In this document: positions 9,082-17,866 of the stretch, piece by piece | Numbering within the stretch: the stretch's first letter is position 1 | Layout: every line of letters begins with the position of its first letter | Source: Nitrospirota bacterium | GTDB taxonomy: Bacteria > Nitrospirota > Thermodesulfovibrionia > Thermodesulfovibrionales > JdFR-88 | Reading direction: 5' to 3' | DNA: 33,228 bases | Assembly (NCBI GenBank): GCA_021788025.1 | Contig: JAJYLE010000006.1 | Coordinates: forward strand, 1 to 33,228 | Position numbers and translations under genes: made by a program | The notes under the pieces: model-generated | Database searches by the model: none | What the model saw: the letters and a program-made list of their open reading frames with translations, nothing else | Told to the model about the DNA's origin: nothing

Positions 9082-11073
9082 ATGTCCCGGAACCCTGAAA
9101 AATTTTATGTAACTACGCCGATCTATTACGTCAACGACATTCCTCACATAGGGCATGCCTACACAACCATAGCGGCAGACATCCTGGCCCGCTATAACCG
9201 GTTTTCCGGCAGAAAGGTGTTTTTCCTTACCGGAACGGACGAACACGGGCAGAAGGTACAGAAGGCGGCGGAGCAGCGCAGCCTCAGCCCGAAGGAACAT
9301 GCCGATAAAATGGTTGTCAATTTCAAAGAGATGTGGCAAAGGCTGAACATCTCCAATAACGCCTTTATCCGCACCACGGATGAAGGACATAAGGCCAGAG
9401 TCCGTGAGCTGTTAAGCTCCCTTTGGGGAAAGGGCTTGATTGAAAAACGCTCCTACACAGGATGGTACTGCGTGCCTGATGAAAGGTTCTGGACTGAAAA
9501 AGACCTTGTAAACGGAAAATGTCCGGACTGCGGGCGTGATGTGGAGCAAATAGAGGAGCAGAACTATTTCTTCCTGATGTCCCGTTATCATGACGCGCTG
9601 ATAAAGCACATCGAGAAAAATCCATCGTATGTGCAGCCGGATACCAGAAGAAACGAAGTGCTGGGGTTTTTAAAATACCAGCCGCTTGGAGACCTTTGCA
9701 TATCCAGGCCTAAAAAACGCCTGCCCTGGGGCATCCCCCTGCCCTTCGACGAGGAGTTTGTCACTTATGTATGGTTTGACGCCCTGGTGAATTATTATTC
9801 CGGGCCTCAATACCTTGCCTCTGCTGATACGGCATGGTGGCCCGCGGATGTACATATAATCGGGAAAGACATACTGACCACCCATGCCGTGTACTGGTCC
9901 ACAATGCTCATGGCCCTGGGGCTTCCGCTTCCGGGGACTATCTTTGCGCACGGCTGGTGGACAATCGAGGGCAGGAAGATGTCCAAGTCCCTGGGCAACG
10001 TGGTGGACCCGGCGGATGTAGTTAGGGCTTTTGGGGAACGTGGGGTAGATACGTTCAGATATTTTCTTTTCAGAGAGATACCATTTGGTCATGATGGAGA
10101 TTTTTCCAAAAAAGCGTTAGAAATTAGAAATAACAAGGAACTTGCTAATGATCTTGGGAATCTGATTTCAAGAACGTTTACCATGACATCCAAGTATTTC
10201 AGTGGCCTAGTGCCTCAGGCGGAAATAGAGCCCGAAATGAAGACCCTTGCGCATTCCATTCCTGAAAAAGTGGAACTCCACCTTAAATCGCTCCAGTTCC
10301 AGAAGGCCCTTGAAGAGATATGGAATCTGGTCTCTTATACGAACAATTACATTCAGTCCAATGAACCCTGGACACTTGCCAAATCGCCCGAAATGCACGG
10401 CAGGCTTGCGCAGGTCATTTATTCATCATTAGAGGCAATAAAACTTTTAGCTGCATACCTGTATCCCTTTATGCCATCCTGGTCAGAAGCGCTGTGGAAG
10501 GCCCTGGGTTATACGGATGCGCTTACAAAAAACAGTCTTGGGAATTTGATTAAAACGCCTTTGCCCGCCGGCAGAAAATTGGAGGAGTTTAAGACACTGC
10601 TTTTCCCGATTGCATCTTATGCGGAGACGGCGCACGATGTGGACGTAGTTGCCGGTTACGCCTTTGTAGGGAAAAAAGAAGAAAGGAAAAAGAAAGTGGA
10701 GGAAAAACCAGCTGCAAAGCCGAAAATTGAACAGCCCATAAATGAGGGGCTTATCGGCATAGAGGACTTTGCAAAGGTAAAACTGAGGACTGCCAAGGTG
10801 CTTTTGGCCGAGCCGGTGAAAGGCTCCAATAAATTAATAAGGCTTGAAGTTGATCTGGGAGACGAAAAAAGACAGATCGTTGCCGGGATAGGCAAGAGCT
10901 ATTCCCCGGAAGAATTAATTGGAAAGACCGTTGTAATCGTGGCCAACCTTAAACCGGCAAAACTCATGGGCGTGGAATCCAACGGTATGCTGCTTGCCGC
11001 CACCGATGCAGAAGGTACGCTTTCAGCGCTCACAACCGAAAAGGAAGTAAAACCGGGGGCGTCGATAAAGTAA
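9082..11073 (+). CDS. metG: Methionyl-tRNA synthetase with C-terminal tRNA-binding (EMAP/Trbp111-like) domain
   Basis: YYVNDIPHIGHAYTTIAAD, CPDCGRD, RKMSKSLGN, C-terminal VKLRTAKVLLAEPVKGSNKLIRLEVDLG...NLKPAKLMGVESNGMLLAA. Confidence 0.98.
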   Translation: MSRNPEKFYVTTPIYYVNDIPHIGHAYTTIAADILARYNRFSGRKVFFLTGTDEHGQKVQKAAEQRSLSPKEHADKMVVNFKEMWQRLNISNNAFIRTTDEGHKARVRELLSSLWGKGLIEKRSYTGWYCVPDERFWTEKDLVNGKCPDCGRDVEQIEEQNYFFLMSRYHDALIKHIEKNPSYVQPDTRRNEVLGFLKYQPLGDLCISRPKKRLPWGIPLPFDEEFVTYVWFDALVNYYSGPQYLASADTAWWPADVHIIGKDILTTHAVYWSTMLMALGLPLPGTIFAHGWWTIEGRKMSKSLGNVVDPADVVRAFGERGVDTFRYFLFREIPFGHDGDFSKKALEIRNNKELANDLGNLISRTFTMTSKYFSGLVPQAEIEPEMKTLAHSIPEKVELHLKSLQFQKALEEIWNLVSYTNNYIQSNEPWTLAKSPEMHGRLAQVIYSSLEAIKLLAAYLYPFMPSWSEALWKALGYTDALTKNSLGNLIKTPLPAGRKLEEFKTLLFPIASYAETAHDVDVVAGYAFVGKKEERKKKVEEKPAAKPKIEQPINEGLIGIEDFAKVKLRTAKVLLAEPVKGSNKLIRLEVDLGDEKRQIVAGIGKSYSPEELIGKTVVIVANLKPAKLMGVESNGMLLAATDAEGTLSALTTEKEVKPGASIK

Positions 11074-11207
11074 GCCCGTCGTCCGGTTTCCGTTTACGTG
11101 TAGCAAATCACGGACACGTTGTTATTAAAGAACGTGAATTTTACCTTTACCCCCAAAGAGGTTATTGTTATATTGATTTCAGGGAAAGCGCGTCAGGGTG
11201 GGGTTAA

Positions 11208-11241
11208 GGGGGCGGGAGATGGTAAAACATCCCCTGCCCCC
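11208..11241 (+). terminator. Strong GC-rich hairpin 135 nt downstream of metG (terminator-like, weak U-tract)
   Basis: GGGGGCGGGAGATG-GTAAAA-CATCCCCTGCCCCC, 12/14 pairing, followed by TGGTTTTCAG. Confidence 0.5.
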
Positions 11242-11354
11242 TGGTTTTCAGTAAAAATCATTAGGTCCCTGCCACAAACCATTCCTCTTTTTATCCGTTT
11301 CATCCTGTGTTAATATACCTTCAATATTTTGGTTAACTGGCAGTAGGGGAGCTA

Positions 11355-12053
11355 ATGGACGTCCGGAATTTACAGAAAACTGTTTTAGAAGTCCTGAAGA
11401 AACTTGAACTGTTTAAGAATTTATCCAATGATTATCTTGTCCAAATAGCATCTTCCTGCGTCAGAAGATCACACCCAAAGGGCGCGGTCCTCTTCTATCA
11501 GACAGAGATGTCCAGCGACCTCTTTGTAATTCTCTCCGGAAAAGTAAAGGCCACTCTCACAGGCGATGACGGCAATGAGGTAGTCCTTTGTTTCTTCAAC
11601 GATGGCGATTTCTTTGGCGAAATGAGCCTTTTCGATAATCAGGGCAGGTCCGCTACCGTAACGGCGGAGACGGACTGCGAGATGGCCGTTCTGGAGCGGG
11701 ACAAATTCATCGGCCTGCTTATGGACAGCCCCGAAATAGCCATTGAGCTTATAACCACTTTGTCAAAACGCCTCAGAAAGACAAATGAGATGGTTGAATC
11801 CCTGGTATTCCTGGATGTAAGGGAGAGGCTGCTCAAGGAATTCTCCGGGATGGCCGGCCCCGGCGGCGCGGCAGGCAAGGTTTTAAAAGTAGACAAGAAA
11901 ACCCATCAGGAACTGGCCTGCCGCATAGGCGCATCAAGGGAATCTGTATCGAAATGCATGAAGGCCCTTATACATGAAGGCGTAATCGATGAAAAGAAAG
12001 ACCATTTCCTGGTAAACTTGCCGAACGTTAAACCGCGCTGCCCCGGAATTTGA
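11355..12053 (+). CDS. Crp/Fnr family transcriptional regulator
   Basis: cNMP-binding domain (GAVLFYQTEMSSDLFVILSGKVKATL...GDFFGEMSLFDNQGRSATVTAETDC) and Crp-type HTH (HQELACRIGASRESVSKCMKALIHEGVI). I see no N-terminal FNR-type Cys cluster. Confidence 0.93.
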   Translation: MDVRNLQKTVLEVLKKLELFKNLSNDYLVQIASSCVRRSHPKGAVLFYQTEMSSDLFVILSGKVKATLTGDDGNEVVLCFFNDGDFFGEMSLFDNQGRSATVTAETDCEMAVLERDKFIGLLMDSPEIAIELITTLSKRLRKTNEMVESLVFLDVRERLLKEFSGMAGPGGAAGKVLKVDKKTHQELACRIGASRESVSKCMKALIHEGVIDEKKDHFLVNLPNVKPRCPGI

Positions 12054-12318
12054 GCCGCTGCCGGCAAAAAACCCCTCGCCGCAAAAAGCCTGTTTAAAAA
12101 CATTGCCACATCAAACTTTTACCCATATACTTATATGGAAAATCCATAAATAACCGGGCCTACCCTGCATGCCGGGGCGGTTTTAAAGCGTGAAACTTGA
12201 AATTTACTCTTATTATGGATTAGATTAAACGTCCAGACTACAATCATTTCCGGAAGGCTGTGGTGAAAAACCGGCAGTCTGCAAGGGGATGGGATTAATT
12301 TCGACGGAGGGTCTCTTC

Positions 12319-15066
12319 ATGGCTAAGGCAGCGGTGGTTAGGAAAGGGAAAACCCCACAAAAAGCAAAGGCGGTTTCGGGCAAAGCCAGCGCGGGGAAAA
12401 AGGCAAAAGGCCCGAAATACGTCTATTTCTTCGGCATGGGCAAGGCCGACGGCACCGGGCAGATGAAAGACCTGCTTGGCGGCAAGGGGGCAGGCCTGGC
12501 CGAGATGAGCAGGCTGGGAATGCCCGTCCCGGCGGGCTTCACAATCACTACCGAGGCCTGCAACGCGTTTTTCAAAAGCGGCAAGAAATACCCGGCCGGC
12601 ATGTGGGACCAGGCGCTGGAGAACCTGGCCAAGGTGGAAAAGGCCATGGGCATGAAATTCGGCAACCCGTCCAATCCGCTTCTGGTTTCAGTGCGCTCCG
12701 GGGCAAAATTCTCTATGCCGGGCATGATGGACACAGTCCTCAACCTCGGGCTCAACAATGAAACGCTGGCAGGCATCATTAAAAAAACCGGCAATGAGCG
12801 TTTCGCCTACGACGCCTACCGCCGTTTCATAACCATGTTCGGCAACATTGTGATGGACGTAAACAGAAGGAAGTTCGATGATGCCCTCGAAGCGGTCAAA
12901 AAAGAAAAGGACTATAAGGAAGACACTGAGCTTACTGTTGACGACCTGAAGGGGCTTGTTGAGGAATTCAAGAGGATATACAGGGCCGAGACCAGCTCCG
13001 ATTTCCCGCAGGAGCCGCTCAAGCAGCTGCAGATGGCCATAAACGCCGTCTTCGGCTCCTGGTTTGGTGACAGGGCCGTAAAATACCGGAAATTAAATGA
13101 CATCCCGGACAATCTTGGCACCGCCTGCAATGTGCAGACGATGGTATTTGGCAACATGGGCGACAGTTCCGGCACAGGCGTTGGCTTCACCAGAAACACT
13201 TCCACCGGCGACAGAAAGTTGTTCGCCGAGTGCCTTATAAATGCGCAGGGTGAAGACGTTGTGGCCGGTATCCGCACGCCGCTTCACATAGACGAACTTA
13301 AAAGAAGGCTTCCCAAGGCGTATAAAGAGCTTGATTCAATCTACAAAAAGCTCGAAAAGCATTACAGGGACATGCTGGACATCGAGTTCACGGTGCAGGA
13401 AGGCAAGCTGTACATGCTCCAGTCCAGGATTGGAAAGAGGACTGCCAAGGCAGCCCTCAAGATTGCCATAGACCTGGTCAAGGAAAAACAGATAGACAGG
13501 AACACGGCCCTACTGCGGATAGACCCCGCCCAGCTGGACCAGCTTCTGCATCCGATGGTGGATCCCAAGGCCCAGGTAAAAGTGCTTGCCAAGGGACTTC
13601 CGGCATCGCCCGGCGCGGCAGTTGGCAAAGTAGTGTTTACGGCGGAGGACGCCGAGAACTGGGCCGCCAAAGGCGAAAAGGTAATACTGGTAAGGCCTGA
13701 GACCTCGCCGGAAGACATCGGCGGGATGCACGCGGCGCAGGGAATACTCACCGCCAGGGGCGGCATGACCTCCCATGCGGCCGTTGTGGCCAGGGGCATG
13801 GGCAAATGCTGCGTGGCTGGCGCGGGCTCGCTGAATATAGACGAGCACGCAAAAGAGTTCAGCGTGAACTCCACGGTTATCCGCGAGGGCGACCACATCA
13901 CCATCAACGGGACCAACGGCCAGGTTATCATTGGCGAGGCCCCGCTTATCCAGCCGGAGCTTACAAAAGAATTCGGCGTGATAATGAAGTGGGCCGACGA
14001 GGTCAGAAAAATCGGCGTGCGGGCCAATGCGGACACCCCCAAGGATGCATCGGTTGCCATGGGCTTCGGTACGCAAGGCATAGGGCTTTGCCGCACCGAG
14101 CACATGTTCTTCGAAACAGACAGGATAAAGGCCGTAAGGGAAATGATCCTTGCCGACGATACCGAAGGCAGGGGAAAAGCCCTCGCCAAGCTCCTGCCGA
14201 TGCAGAAGGAAGACTTCATAGGCATATTCAGGGAGATGAAGGGCCTGCCTGTCACCATCAGGCTTCTGGATCCCCCGCTCCACGAGTTCCTGCCCCACAC
14301 CGACGAGGAACTTCAGGAACTTTCGCTGGAGATGGGCGTGCCGGTTGACAAGCTGAAGGCCCGGAACAAGATGCTGCATGAGTTCAACCCTATGCTTGGG
14401 CACAGGGGATGCAGGCTTGGCATAACCTATCCCGAGATATACGAAATGCAGGTAAGGGCCATCATGGAAGCCGCTTGCGAACTCAAAAAACAGAAGGTAA
14501 AAGTTACCCCTGAGATAATGATCCCGCTGGTTGCGCACGTAAGGGAGCTTAAAACCCTCCGTGAGATGACCGTAAGGGTAGCCGGCGAAGTACAGAAGGA
14601 GTGCAAGGTAAAGGTGGACTATACCGTTGGCACCATGATAGAGGTTGCCAGGGCAGCTATCACCGCGGACGAGATTGCAACCCAGGCAGACTTCTTTTCC
14701 TTCGGCACCAACGACCTTACGCAGACTACGTTCGGGCTTTCCAGGGATGACGCCGGGCGCTTCCTGCCCACATATGTTGAAAAAGGCATACTTGATGACG
14801 ACCCGTTCGTAACCATAGACCAGGGCGGCGTTGGCCAGCTGATGCAGATTGCGGTGGAAAAAGGCCGCAAGACCAAAAAAGGCCTGAAGATGGGCATCTG
14901 CGGCGAGCATGGCGGCGAGCCGAAGACCGTCGAGTTCTGCCACAGGATTGGCCTTAACTATGTAAGCTGTTCTCCATACAGGATACCGCTTGCCAAGCTC
15001 GCGGCAGCCCAGGCGGCGGCAAAAGAAAAGACAAAAGGCAAGGACCTCTCCAAGTCCACCGTCTAG
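12319..15066 (+). CDS. ppdK: Pyruvate, phosphate dikinase
   Basis: YVYFFGMGKADG, LGGKGAGLAEMSRLGMPVPAGFTI, GGMTSHAAVVARGMGKCCVAG, GFGTQGIGLCRTEHMFF, FSFGTNDLTQTTFGLSRDD. The ATG at 12319 is preceded by GGAGGG; the ORF-track start at 12289 is less likely. Confidence 0.97.
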   Translation: MAKAAVVRKGKTPQKAKAVSGKASAGKKAKGPKYVYFFGMGKADGTGQMKDLLGGKGAGLAEMSRLGMPVPAGFTITTEACNAFFKSGKKYPAGMWDQALENLAKVEKAMGMKFGNPSNPLLVSVRSGAKFSMPGMMDTVLNLGLNNETLAGIIKKTGNERFAYDAYRRFITMFGNIVMDVNRRKFDDALEAVKKEKDYKEDTELTVDDLKGLVEEFKRIYRAETSSDFPQEPLKQLQMAINAVFGSWFGDRAVKYRKLNDIPDNLGTACNVQTMVFGNMGDSSGTGVGFTRNTSTGDRKLFAECLINAQGEDVVAGIRTPLHIDELKRRLPKAYKELDSIYKKLEKHYRDMLDIEFTVQEGKLYMLQSRIGKRTAKAALKIAIDLVKEKQIDRNTALLRIDPAQLDQLLHPMVDPKAQVKVLAKGLPASPGAAVGKVVFTAEDAENWAAKGEKVILVRPETSPEDIGGMHAAQGILTARGGMTSHAAVVARGMGKCCVAGAGSLNIDEHAKEFSVNSTVIREGDHITINGTNGQVIIGEAPLIQPELTKEFGVIMKWADEVRKIGVRANADTPKDASVAMGFGTQGIGLCRTEHMFFETDRIKAVREMILADDTEGRGKALAKLLPMQKEDFIGIFREMKGLPVTIRLLDPPLHEFLPHTDEELQELSLEMGVPVDKLKARNKMLHEFNPMLGHRGCRLGITYPEIYEMQVRAIMEAACELKKQKVKVTPEIMIPLVAHVRELKTLREMTVRVAGEVQKECKVKVDYTVGTMIEVARAAITADEIATQADFFSFGTNDLTQTTFGLSRDDAGRFLPTYVEKGILDDDPFVTIDQGGVGQLMQIAVEKGRKTKKGLKMGICGEHGGEPKTVEFCHRIGLNYVSCSPYRIPLAKLAAAQAAAKEKTKGKDLSKSTV

Positions 15067-15075
15067 GCATATACC

Positions 15076-15096
15076 GGGGGGCCGTTCCGGCCCCCC
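15076..15096 (+). terminator. Perfect 9-bp hairpin just after ppdK (terminator-like, no U-tract)
   Basis: GGGGGGCCG-TTC-CGGCCCCCC 10 nt after the ppdK stop. Confidence 0.5.
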
Positions 15097-15281
15097 AATC
15101 CCCTCACTCAGCTTATAATTCAGCGCCCCCCTTGCTTCTGTCATCTCTCTTTACATTTGGCCATCGTCAGTTGCCCTCTAATTTTTTTGCGGGGACGGTA
15201 TTCGCCTCCGCTTCCCCAGATACGGCAAAAGCAAAGGTAATTCTGTAATGATTTAAATAAGCAACATGACGCTATTTTGGG

Positions 15282-15420
15282 CTCTTCAGGCTTCCCTGTG
15301 GGTAAAAAGGGCCCTTGTATTAGCCGTTTGGGTTTGTCTTTGAAGCACCTGGCAATGCGGGAGCGGTTAGTGAGTGCAGTGGGCCGCGCGTGCGTGCGTC
15401 TGCAAGCGCCCTACCATAAA
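15282..15420 (+). repeat. Dispersed intergenic repeat family B, copy B1 (divergent)
   Basis: TCAGGCTTCCCTGTGGGTAAAAAGGG...AGCCGTTTGGGTTTG...GGCAATGCGGGAGCGGTTAGTGAGTGCAGTGG aligns to B5 TCATGCTTTCTTGTGGATAAAAGGG...AGCCGTTTTGTTTG...GGTAATGCGGGAGCGGCAAGTGAGCGAAGTGG. Confidence 0.75.
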
Positions 15421-15530
15421 CAGCTCCGGCGCGAGTAATGCCGCAGCTATTTTGAGACAAGTTCTAACATTTCTGATAATTAAAATTTGAAGTTGACAGG
15501 GCCTTGCCATTTCTGGTTTTTTATAAGCTG

Positions 15531-16112
15531 ATGACGGACCTGGCACAGGCTAGAAAATATATCACCGAACTGCACAGGAAGCAGAACGACCCTTATTGCT
15601 GGCCGGACTATCTTACCGGGCTTCCGGGCCAGAACGCCATAATCCGGAAGTTGGAAAAGATATACCCCATGCTTGGCACATACGGGATCGCCTACGCTAG
15701 AATATCCAACATCTACCCTTACCTGATCAAGTATGGCTACAAGCACCACGCGGACATCATCGAATGGTCGGCGGCCATATTCAAGACAGCGTTCGATGAC
15801 GTAAAAGACTCTTTCGTTGGCGCAATCGATACGCACGGCTATGTAATAATGGCAAAGTCCAGGGACTTAGACCCGGTTCTGTCGGAATGCGCCAGATTAT
15901 TCGGAAAAAAAACCGGAGCGTATTACTCGCCTGAAGACAGAAAGAAAGGCTCCATACTTTCCTTCCATGCTGAGGGCAAGTGCGTGAGCGTGGGGCTGAT
16001 GGACATAATTTACAGCACAGTCAGGGAGAAGACCAAGATTCCAAGGGGCGATCTGGTCCCGCACCTGGCCTCGATGTGCTCAAAGCTGGAAAGCGAATCC
16101 CTGCAATCATAA
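15531..16112 (+). CDS. Degenerate GGDEF-domain protein (predicted catalytically inactive)
   Basis: DYLTGLPGQNAIIRKLE matches the GGDEF N-terminal DxLTGLPN box; SFVGAIDTHGYVIM occupies the GG(D/E)EF position; YYSPEDRKKGSI...GLMDIIYS matches the C-terminal strands. ATG 15531 preferred over TTG 15504. Confidence 0.65.
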   Translation: MTDLAQARKYITELHRKQNDPYCWPDYLTGLPGQNAIIRKLEKIYPMLGTYGIAYARISNIYPYLIKYGYKHHADIIEWSAAIFKTAFDDVKDSFVGAIDTHGYVIMAKSRDLDPVLSECARLFGKKTGAYYSPEDRKKGSILSFHAEGKCVSVGLMDIIYSTVREKTKIPRGDLVPHLASMCSKLESESLQS

Positions 16113-16134
16113 CCGCATCCGCACCAGCCTTCAT

Positions 16135-16640
16135 TGCCTTTTCTTTTTATATGTTCCACCCATTTCGGGATTCCCTTTTGTTTCCAGCCACTTAGGAGCA
16201 AATTTTTGTTCCATCTGTTCCATCTTTCGCGCTTGTTCTTCACATCTAAGTGCTTGATTTTTAAAGAATTGAAGTTTTTAGTTGAATCAAGCTGGGACCA
16301 AACCTGGAACAGCGCCAAATACCTGTTTTTACGTAGTTTTTTGGTTTTGTGATCTTCACTTTTTACTTTTGCCGCCACCCCGGCGCAGGGCCGGTGCGGA
16401 TCTCCGCGAAAAGCCGCTTCCACCGGGATCCAGCAACTTTGCCACCGGCCGCCATTGCGAGGCCCAATCGACCACGTCAATCCCGCAGTTTGCCGTTTTT
16501 ACTTTCGCAGCCGTTTTCAAAGAGCACATGTGGAGTCCCATCTTGGGAAAAGGTGGCCGAAAGCCGGGGTGTTGCCCTCCCCTACCCCGCCCATCTTAAC
16601 CCGGCACTGCATGACATTGTCAATTGGCGCGATGTCATGG
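16135..16640 (+). repeat. Dispersed intergenic repeat family A, copy A2 (longest)
   Basis: Shares with A1 a 28/29-nt match (16140-16168 versus reverse complement of 3908-3936), the tandem GTTCCATCTGTTCCATC, CTAAGTGCTTGATTTTTAAAG, TTTTCAAAGAGCAC, and the terminal GCATGACAT-N-ATGTCATG. Confidence 0.75.
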
Positions 16641-16922
16641 CCTGTTAGATACCCTTCTCCAAACGGAGTTATGCTGTACGCCGCACACATTCAGTGTGGC
16701 GGCAGGTTGGGCCGCGTTTTCGTTTCCCTGGATTCATCCGAGCCGCCGGGACCCCGTTTTTAAAGACTTGGAGGGGTAATGCGCCAACCGGACCCCGGCC
16801 TGTAAAAGCGTTGCTTTCGGGTAGTAATCCTCGCTTTTGCGGGTCTGCGTTGTGCAGCACCTGGCTGCCGGGGCAAACCTGGACGCAGATGGCAGGTAAA
16901 ATTTTCAACGCCGCTTAATACT

Positions 16923-17822
16923 TCAGGGCACAACACACAACTTGCCAATCAGGACCGCGCATTTCGAATGGTGCAGGACATTCCTGGAAACGCTTCCGAT
17001 CATCCCTTTAAGCCCGGTCAGCCCACGGCAGCCCACGGCTACCAGGTCTGCTTTCATGCCTTCGGCCCCGGCAAGTATTTCACCGGAGGCGTCACCTTCA
17101 ACGGTTGAAACTTCCACTTCGGAAAATCTGTTCTCCAATTTCTGCCGGGCTTCAGACAGGATGCGGGCCGACTCCTGCTTTTCTTTTTCCCTGGCATCCC
17201 GGATTAATCCTGCAAATTGCTCATTTATTTCGGGGACTATGGTAATTGGAAAATCCCATGTCACCGGCCGGATTACGTTCAGCACGGTCAGCCGGGAGTT
17301 TTGCGGAAACGGCATGGAAGCCAAGAGCTCACATGTTGCAGAAGAGTAAGCTGAGCCGTCCGTGGCAAACAGTATCCGCATCCCGCCGCGCTTCACGTTC
17401 AGAGGCGTTTTGACAACCAGCACCGGCACATGGGATTTAATGCTTACAGTCCTGCTTACGCTGCCAAGAAGAACCGATTCTACGCCCTTGGTGCCCCTGG
17501 CCCCCATCACTATCAAATCCATGCCGGCCTCCGCCGCCTTTTCCACAATCACCTGCTTGGCCGGGCCTTCGATAACGGCTGTGCATACCTTCGCCTTAAC
17601 GGGTTTCAGTATCTCCAGCGCAGGGGCAAATATCCCCGGCTCAAACAGTTTTTTGATTTCTTTCAGGGTACTCTGGAAGGCCGCCTCGTTTCTAAGCAGC
17701 CGCCCCACATCAAGCGCATGGAAAACGGTTATCTCGTCTTTTTCAGATAGATCAAGAAAACCCAGAAAACCGGCCGCAGCCTCGGAATACTTTGAACCGT
17801 CAACGGCAAGCAATATCTTCAT
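16923..17822 (-). CDS. Universal stress protein with two tandem UspA domains
   Basis: MKILLAVDGSKYSEAAAGFL...DLIVMGARGTKGVESVLLGSVSRTVSIKSHVPVLVVK and MRILFATDGSAYS...DLVAVGCRGLTGLKGMIGSVSRNVLHHSKCAVLIGK. Confidence 0.93.
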   Translation of the reverse strand: MKILLAVDGSKYSEAAAGFLGFLDLSEKDEITVFHALDVGRLLRNEAAFQSTLKEIKKLFEPGIFAPALEILKPVKAKVCTAVIEGPAKQVIVEKAAEAGMDLIVMGARGTKGVESVLLGSVSRTVSIKSHVPVLVVKTPLNVKRGGMRILFATDGSAYSSATCELLASMPFPQNSRLTVLNVIRPVTWDFPITIVPEINEQFAGLIRDAREKEKQESARILSEARQKLENRFSEVEVSTVEGDASGEILAGAEGMKADLVAVGCRGLTGLKGMIGSVSRNVLHHSKCAVLIGKLCVVP

Positions 17823-17866
17823 ATTGTCCTCCCCGCCAGACAGATTATAGAAAGCAATGGTGAAAC

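Noticed and set aside
11119-11313. ORF 11119-11313 between metG and the Crp-family gene
   Set aside because: No ribosome-binding site or domain; spans the strong hairpin at 11208-11241; likely non-coding.
12051-12090. TGAGCCGCTGCCGGCAAAAAACC after the Crp-family gene resembles the end of the family-B core (GTGAGCCGCGCGGCAAAAAACC)
   Set aside because: Too short, partly overlaps the stop codon, and no other family-B module is present; likely coincidental.
12240-12300. GGAAGGCTGTGGTGAAAAACCGGCAG upstream of ppdK looked faintly like part of a cobalamin riboswitch
   Set aside because: No B12 box (GCCACTG) or remaining conserved helices were seen, and ppdK is not an expected target. An Infernal search would settle it.
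13510-15144. 544-aa minus-strand ORF (and 13362-14300) antisense to ppdK
   Set aside because: Lies opposite a clearly coding, conserved gene; long antisense ORFs are expected from GC-rich codon bias. No recognisable domain.
16678-16704. GCCGCACAC-ATTCA-GTGTGGCGGC hairpin in the 16640-16920 gap
   Set aside because: A real small hairpin but with no U-tract, no second copy and no associated gene end; not enough to call it a feature.
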